A model generated the notes under the pieces. It searched no databases, had not been told where the DNA came from, and worked only from the letters and a program-made list of their open reading frames with translations. Positions 60,368 to 64,000 of a stretch of 64,000 bases of DNA are shown in pieces. The translations under genes and the position numbers were made by a program. Within the stretch, counting starts at the first letter, position 1. Each line of letters starts with the position of its first letter. The DNA comes from Portulaca oleracea (lineage: Eukaryota; Streptophyta; Magnoliopsida; Caryophyllales; Portulacaceae): positions 9,303,787 through 9,367,786 of the forward strand of contig CM055890.1 in assembly GCA_029582165.1 (NCBI GenBank), given 5' to 3'.

Positions 60368-61385
60368 TAAAATGGATTATAATAATTCCATGTTTTGCAA
60401 ATTAGATGGCGATAATCCCTACTTTCACTTTGTATTATGGTGGTCCAAAAAAAATAAAATTGTACTTGGGTGGGACGCCGACGAGTTGAGTGGCGGTGGC
60501 TCAGTGGTTTTCTGACATGGCACCTTGGCCATGTGTTTGGGTTGACTTTGATTTTGGGTGCCACATCAGCTAAAAAACACATGAATCCTCCTGTTTTTCT
60601 TTTTCCAGTTTCCAGCGTGGAAATTTAATTTAACCCCCCCTCATTTCTCTCTCTTCTTTCCCTCAATTTCTCTGCAGTAAAAAAAATAAAGCCCTTTTTC
60701 ATTTCTCTCTGTTCTTTCCCTCAATTTATATGCGGTAAAGAAAAGCCCCTCTTCAATTTCTCTCTCTTCATCTTGAAGAACCCATAAAGGAAGGTGGTTT
60801 AGCTGGGAGCCTTAAAACAATCTGAAAAATCAAAAATTAAATGATTGAGATATAATCTTGTTTGACACAAATTGAAGCAATCTGGGAATAGGAATATGTA
60901 GAAACTTATAGGGAGGCCAAAAATGCAACACCAATTGGACACAAACTTACTTACAAATTGAAGAATCCATAAACAACTAAAGCAATCTAGGAGTCATATA
61001 AGCAAACAAAAGTCACCCATGGACAAATGCAACACCAAATTGGAAAGAAGAAGGAGGAGGAGGAGGGAGAAGAAAGGGACCTTGAAGATGTGGTGGAGTG
61101 GAATGGTGGAGAACTTAGAGAAGACCCCTTCGTCCCAGCTGCGAGCCTTCTGAATAGATGTATTTGGAGCAGCAGAGGCCAAATCGGATCCTATCACCAT
61201 CATCATTCAACCATTGAACCATTCCTTCAAAAACCTTCTGAATTTCATGATTCCTCAAATTTAGGGATTAATTGATTTTCTAGGGTTTTTGCGACATGAC
61301 AACAATTGTAGATAGACCTTCTTTTGTCCACACTAAATTCTACTCTTCAACCTCTTCTTATCGAGCTACTTATCATTGTCATGTC
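60366..61385. other. Intergenic; tandemly repeated pyrimidine-rich segment
   Basis: At about 60640-60765 a TTTCTCTCTCTTCTTTCCC-type segment of roughly 65 bp is repeated two or three times. The stretch near 60400-60470 matches 38340-38440. Several 60-80 codon frames occur without recognisable motifs. Confidence 0.4.
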
Positions 61386-61500
61386 TGTTGTCGTTTGCCA
61401 TCGATAGGATTCCAGGTCCAGCGTCCTTCTTCACGAAGTTCTCGTCGTAGATCAACTCACCTACGGTGCTGTTTCTGACGGTGAAATCGCCTCCCTGGCA
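61386..61500 (-). pseudogene. Cyclophilin (peptidyl-prolyl isomerase) gene fragment
   Basis: The minus strand reads [20 protein letters not shown], then [16 protein letters not shown]. This matches the cyclophilin core CQGGDFT..NGTGG.SIYG and [15 protein letters not shown], with about four residues deleted between IY and DENF and the catalytic surroundings lost. Just upstream (about 61565-61515) another frame gives [16 protein letters not shown], which resembles a signal peptide. The rest of the domain (GTNGSQFF onward) is absent. Confidence 0.8.
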
Positions 61501-62399
61501 CTGGGAATTGAGGTTTTTGGTGAAGTAAAGCGAAGAGGATGACTATGCTGGAGAAAGCAACCATGGCGGTTGTAAAAACCACACTCTTTTTTTTTTTTTG
61601 CAGCAAGAGTCATCGTGTTAGGATTCGACTAATGTTCTTTTTAATGTCCATAATGTAACCAAGGTCTGCCTCGAGTCTTATCCGAGCCATAAACGTCTGG
61701 AGTGATTATCACAATCCAGGAAAGGCAAATCAAGTCTGGCTCGCCCGGGGTAATAGGGGCTCCTTCTCTATTGGACCTCTCCGAGACCGCGGCTCCCATA
61801 GGTAATCCCTCGAATAATTATTCGGGTTTCCCAGAATGGGCCGGGATTCAAACTCGGGGTCGTAGGGGCGTCTTCCCTTTTCTACTATCCTAACCCAGTT
61901 TCTAAGAACAAGACTTCGAGCGGTACCAGGATATGTGTACTTTGTTGTGCGGGGAGAGGGCCATACTTATTACTAACTGTTATTATTACATATACATCAG
62001 TCTTGTTCGGGATAAAAGGAAATCCATGATTATTCTTAGCACACAACATTATGATTTATTCGCCACAGCCCGTATCCACTTCCGGTCACTTATTTTGCCA
62101 TGTCTCCACTTCCAGCTCTAACTCGGTCTTGGGATGCATTGGTACCTATCATGAACAACAAGGAGTTAGCGATAGCTAAATAATGGAGAAACACTATGAA
62201 AATAAGTGCAGGGTATCCTAAGTTTCGGACCAAGGATGAAGTGTTGTGCAATTGTTTATAGCATTGTCCATATCTTATTTCTTGTGAGATTCATTAAGTT
62301 TCTCATACAAGCATCGATCCTTATTTAAACGTTATTGGTGCACCATTCTTAGCTAATGCCTGGCCAGGGCATTAACTTCTCATTACTTTCTTTACCCAC
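61501..62399. other. Intergenic, with a GGGATTCAAACTCGGGG-type repeat
   Basis: At 61660-61900 the text (CCGGGATTCAAACTCGGGGT near 61850) resembles the RNA polymerase III B-box context of plant tRNA-derived repeats. No A box or tail was found, so I do not call a SINE. No gene was seen. Confidence 0.3.
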
Positions 62400-63852
62400 T
62401 GATGTATTACGGGACAAAGAAAGACTCTTAATCTAGTAATACACGAATACACGTGCAACCAAGACAGAGAGAGAGGGCAAAGATCACGTGAAAGAGGGAG
62501 AAAGAGGGGAGAATCACGTGAATAGAAGGCTTTATGTATCGTGAGGACTTTTGTGGTTTCAAGAATCCAGAAAGATCGATTCTTGAACGGGAAAAGGGAT
62601 GAGTGAATTGAATCTTGGATGGGGGGAATTTGGGAGATGGACGTGTGAGAGATGGGAGGAGAGAAAGGTGAATGTGACGTGTGGTTTGAGAGAGAGGAGA
62701 CAGGAATGTAGTTTATTGAGAGTTTGTTATGGAGAGAGAAGAGAGGTGGTTAGGGATCTTTTGTGAGAGAAGAGAGGGGAGGACGATTTGAGAGGGGGCA
62801 AAGAGAGGGTGGACGTTTGGTGGAAGGGAAGTAAGGGTAGGGTTTTGTCTTAACTATATTGATAGAAAGACAAAGATGTAATTATCTTAACTGTATTGAC
62901 AGAAAGATAAGAACGGATAGTTCTAGGTTTCTAACTTGAATCCACAAGAAAGACAACCTAGGGCTAACTTGATCTAGACCGCAACTTAGGATCAAGCTCT
63001 TCCTAACCACTTGGGTGCCATACCAAGATACAATAGAAGAAAGGGGTGAGGTTTATCCAAACACTCGAGAGAAAGCTAAAAGCTTAACTATTTTCATAAT
63101 TCAAGGTTTATTGATTGCCTTTGAGAGGCTACACACCTATTTATACTAGGAGAGTCCTATATGGACTAGTACTCCCTACTTGGTGTGCAAGCCAAGCTAA
63201 CTAACCTAGGAGACTCTAATCTTGGAGTGCAATCCAAGAAGAGTTCCTAATCTAGACGCCTAACCAACTCTCCCTTGGATTTGGAATCCTTATCCTAGGG
63301 TGAGTTTGTTACAACAACCTTATCCTAGTTGTTATTGCTTCCTAATCCAATTTGGATTAGTTACAAAATAGCCAACTCTATCTAGGAAATCAAAAGAAGT
63401 GGACGTCTACCCTTATACCACACGAGATACTACTCCTATGATGCTCAAGTTTATAATTCACTTGGCATCTTACATTATTCTAAAAAATAGAAACACACCA
63501 AAGCTATTAAAAGTTATAATTAAATAAATTACATTCAAAAATCAAGATTATAAAATTTAGCTTGAATTTCTTGACTTGGACGTGTCTTCCCTTGGGCTTG
63601 GCGTGTGATCTTGGGCCCAACTAGGATGTTTGAACATCCCCTTGAAATAAGAAACACACCATATGAACGGGCCTTTGTAATTCAACTTTGTATCTTCCTT
63701 CTTGGGCCCACTTGGTGTAAATGAACCAAATCTTCCTTATCGGTCCTGTATGGGATGAAGTCCTTTGATGAAGGACCCTATTTGTATCTTGGACCTTCCA
63801 TTGGGCCTTCTTGATTGGGCTTAGGGGAGTAGGTGTGGGCTGATTTCCATCA
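62400..63852 (-). repeat. 3' LTR of a second gypsy element, minus orientation
   Basis: On the minus strand the LTR starts TGATGGAAATC at 63852 after a CTAGGGGGGAA polypurine tract and ends CATCA at 62400. The TGATG and CATCA ends are inverted. It carries two CACGTG boxes near 62485 and 62515, a purine-rich stretch at 62460-62830 and a CCTATTTATACTAGG TATA-like region near 63145. The left target duplication cannot be checked because the other end is outside the window. Confidence 0.65.
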
Positions 63853-63983
63853 TTCCCCCCTAGTTGAAAGAAGTTTGTCCTCAAACTTGGAGGCTTAAGT
63901 TCAAAGACTTCAACTGACCCAACTGAAATCTTCACGTGGATCAGGACCTCCACATGAACCATGGTTGTGCCGATGACTCTCAC
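63853..63983 (-). pseudogene. gypsy pol C-terminal end, truncated by the window edge
   Basis: Reads FELKPPSLRTNFFQLGGNDG just before the LTR, the usual end of plant gypsy polyproteins (LRTN.FQ.GE.D). As in the 12-26 kb element the frame runs on into the LTR. The remainder of the element lies beyond 64000. Confidence 0.65.
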
Positions 63984-64000
63984 GCGAACCAGTGCCTTCA

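Noticed and set aside
61660..61900. tRNA-derived SINE
   Set aside because: A B-box-like GGATTCAAACTCGGGG is present, but no A box, tail or target duplication was found.

Overview
This window looks like nuclear DNA of a flowering plant, probably a eudicot. It is AT-rich, its two intact genes are split into many exons with GT/AG introns, and most of the rest is plant-type transposable elements. I see no bacterial or organellar gene organisation, no tRNA or rRNA genes and no CRISPR array. The species cannot be fixed from the sequence.

Two host genes appear intact, both on the minus strand. Positions 155-10295 hold 18 exons of a KTF1/SPT5-like (RDM3/SPT5L) gene, the RNA-directed DNA methylation factor with NGN and KOW domains and a WG/GW-rich AGO-hook tail; its 3' end may lie beyond base 1. 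Positions 28682-36881 hold a seven-exon hydroxyproline O-galactosyltransferase-type gene (membrane anchor, galectin domain, GT31 domain; 683 codons plus stop).

Between them, about 11.5-28.3 kb, is a three-layer retrotransposon nest. A Ty1/copia element (copia-1) is split in its RNase H region by a Ty3/gypsy element (about 12014-26726), which is itself split in its integrase by a second copia element (copia-2, 17155-25009) with a visible 5-bp target duplication GTTCA. The 5' part of the gypsy element (LTR, gag, protease, start of RT) is inverted relative to its 3' part.

From 37 kb onward the window is accessory DNA: a Stowaway MITE (39044-39257), an LTR-like palindrome cluster (39.6-40.1 kb), diverged non-coding LTR-like sequences at 42.6-47.6 and 56.7-59.5 kb, broken gene fragments (a possible midasin-like piece, a kinesin motor exon, a FAR1-like relic, a cyclophilin piece), two CACTA ends, a hAT MITE with an 8-bp duplication (51715-52205), a duplicated AT-rich tract holding a PIF/Harbinger-like insertion, and at the right edge the 3' LTR of another gypsy element whose body lies outside.

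The most unusual signal is that three apparently unrelated LTR or LTR-like sequences each carry a cluster of short palindromes with the same core, CACG-(2-3 nt)-CGTG. Other notable points are a copia element whose LTRs are far better preserved than its coding region, an inversion inside the gypsy element, and an empty-site paralogue that delimits the Harbinger-like insertion. All calls were made by reading; no database search was run.
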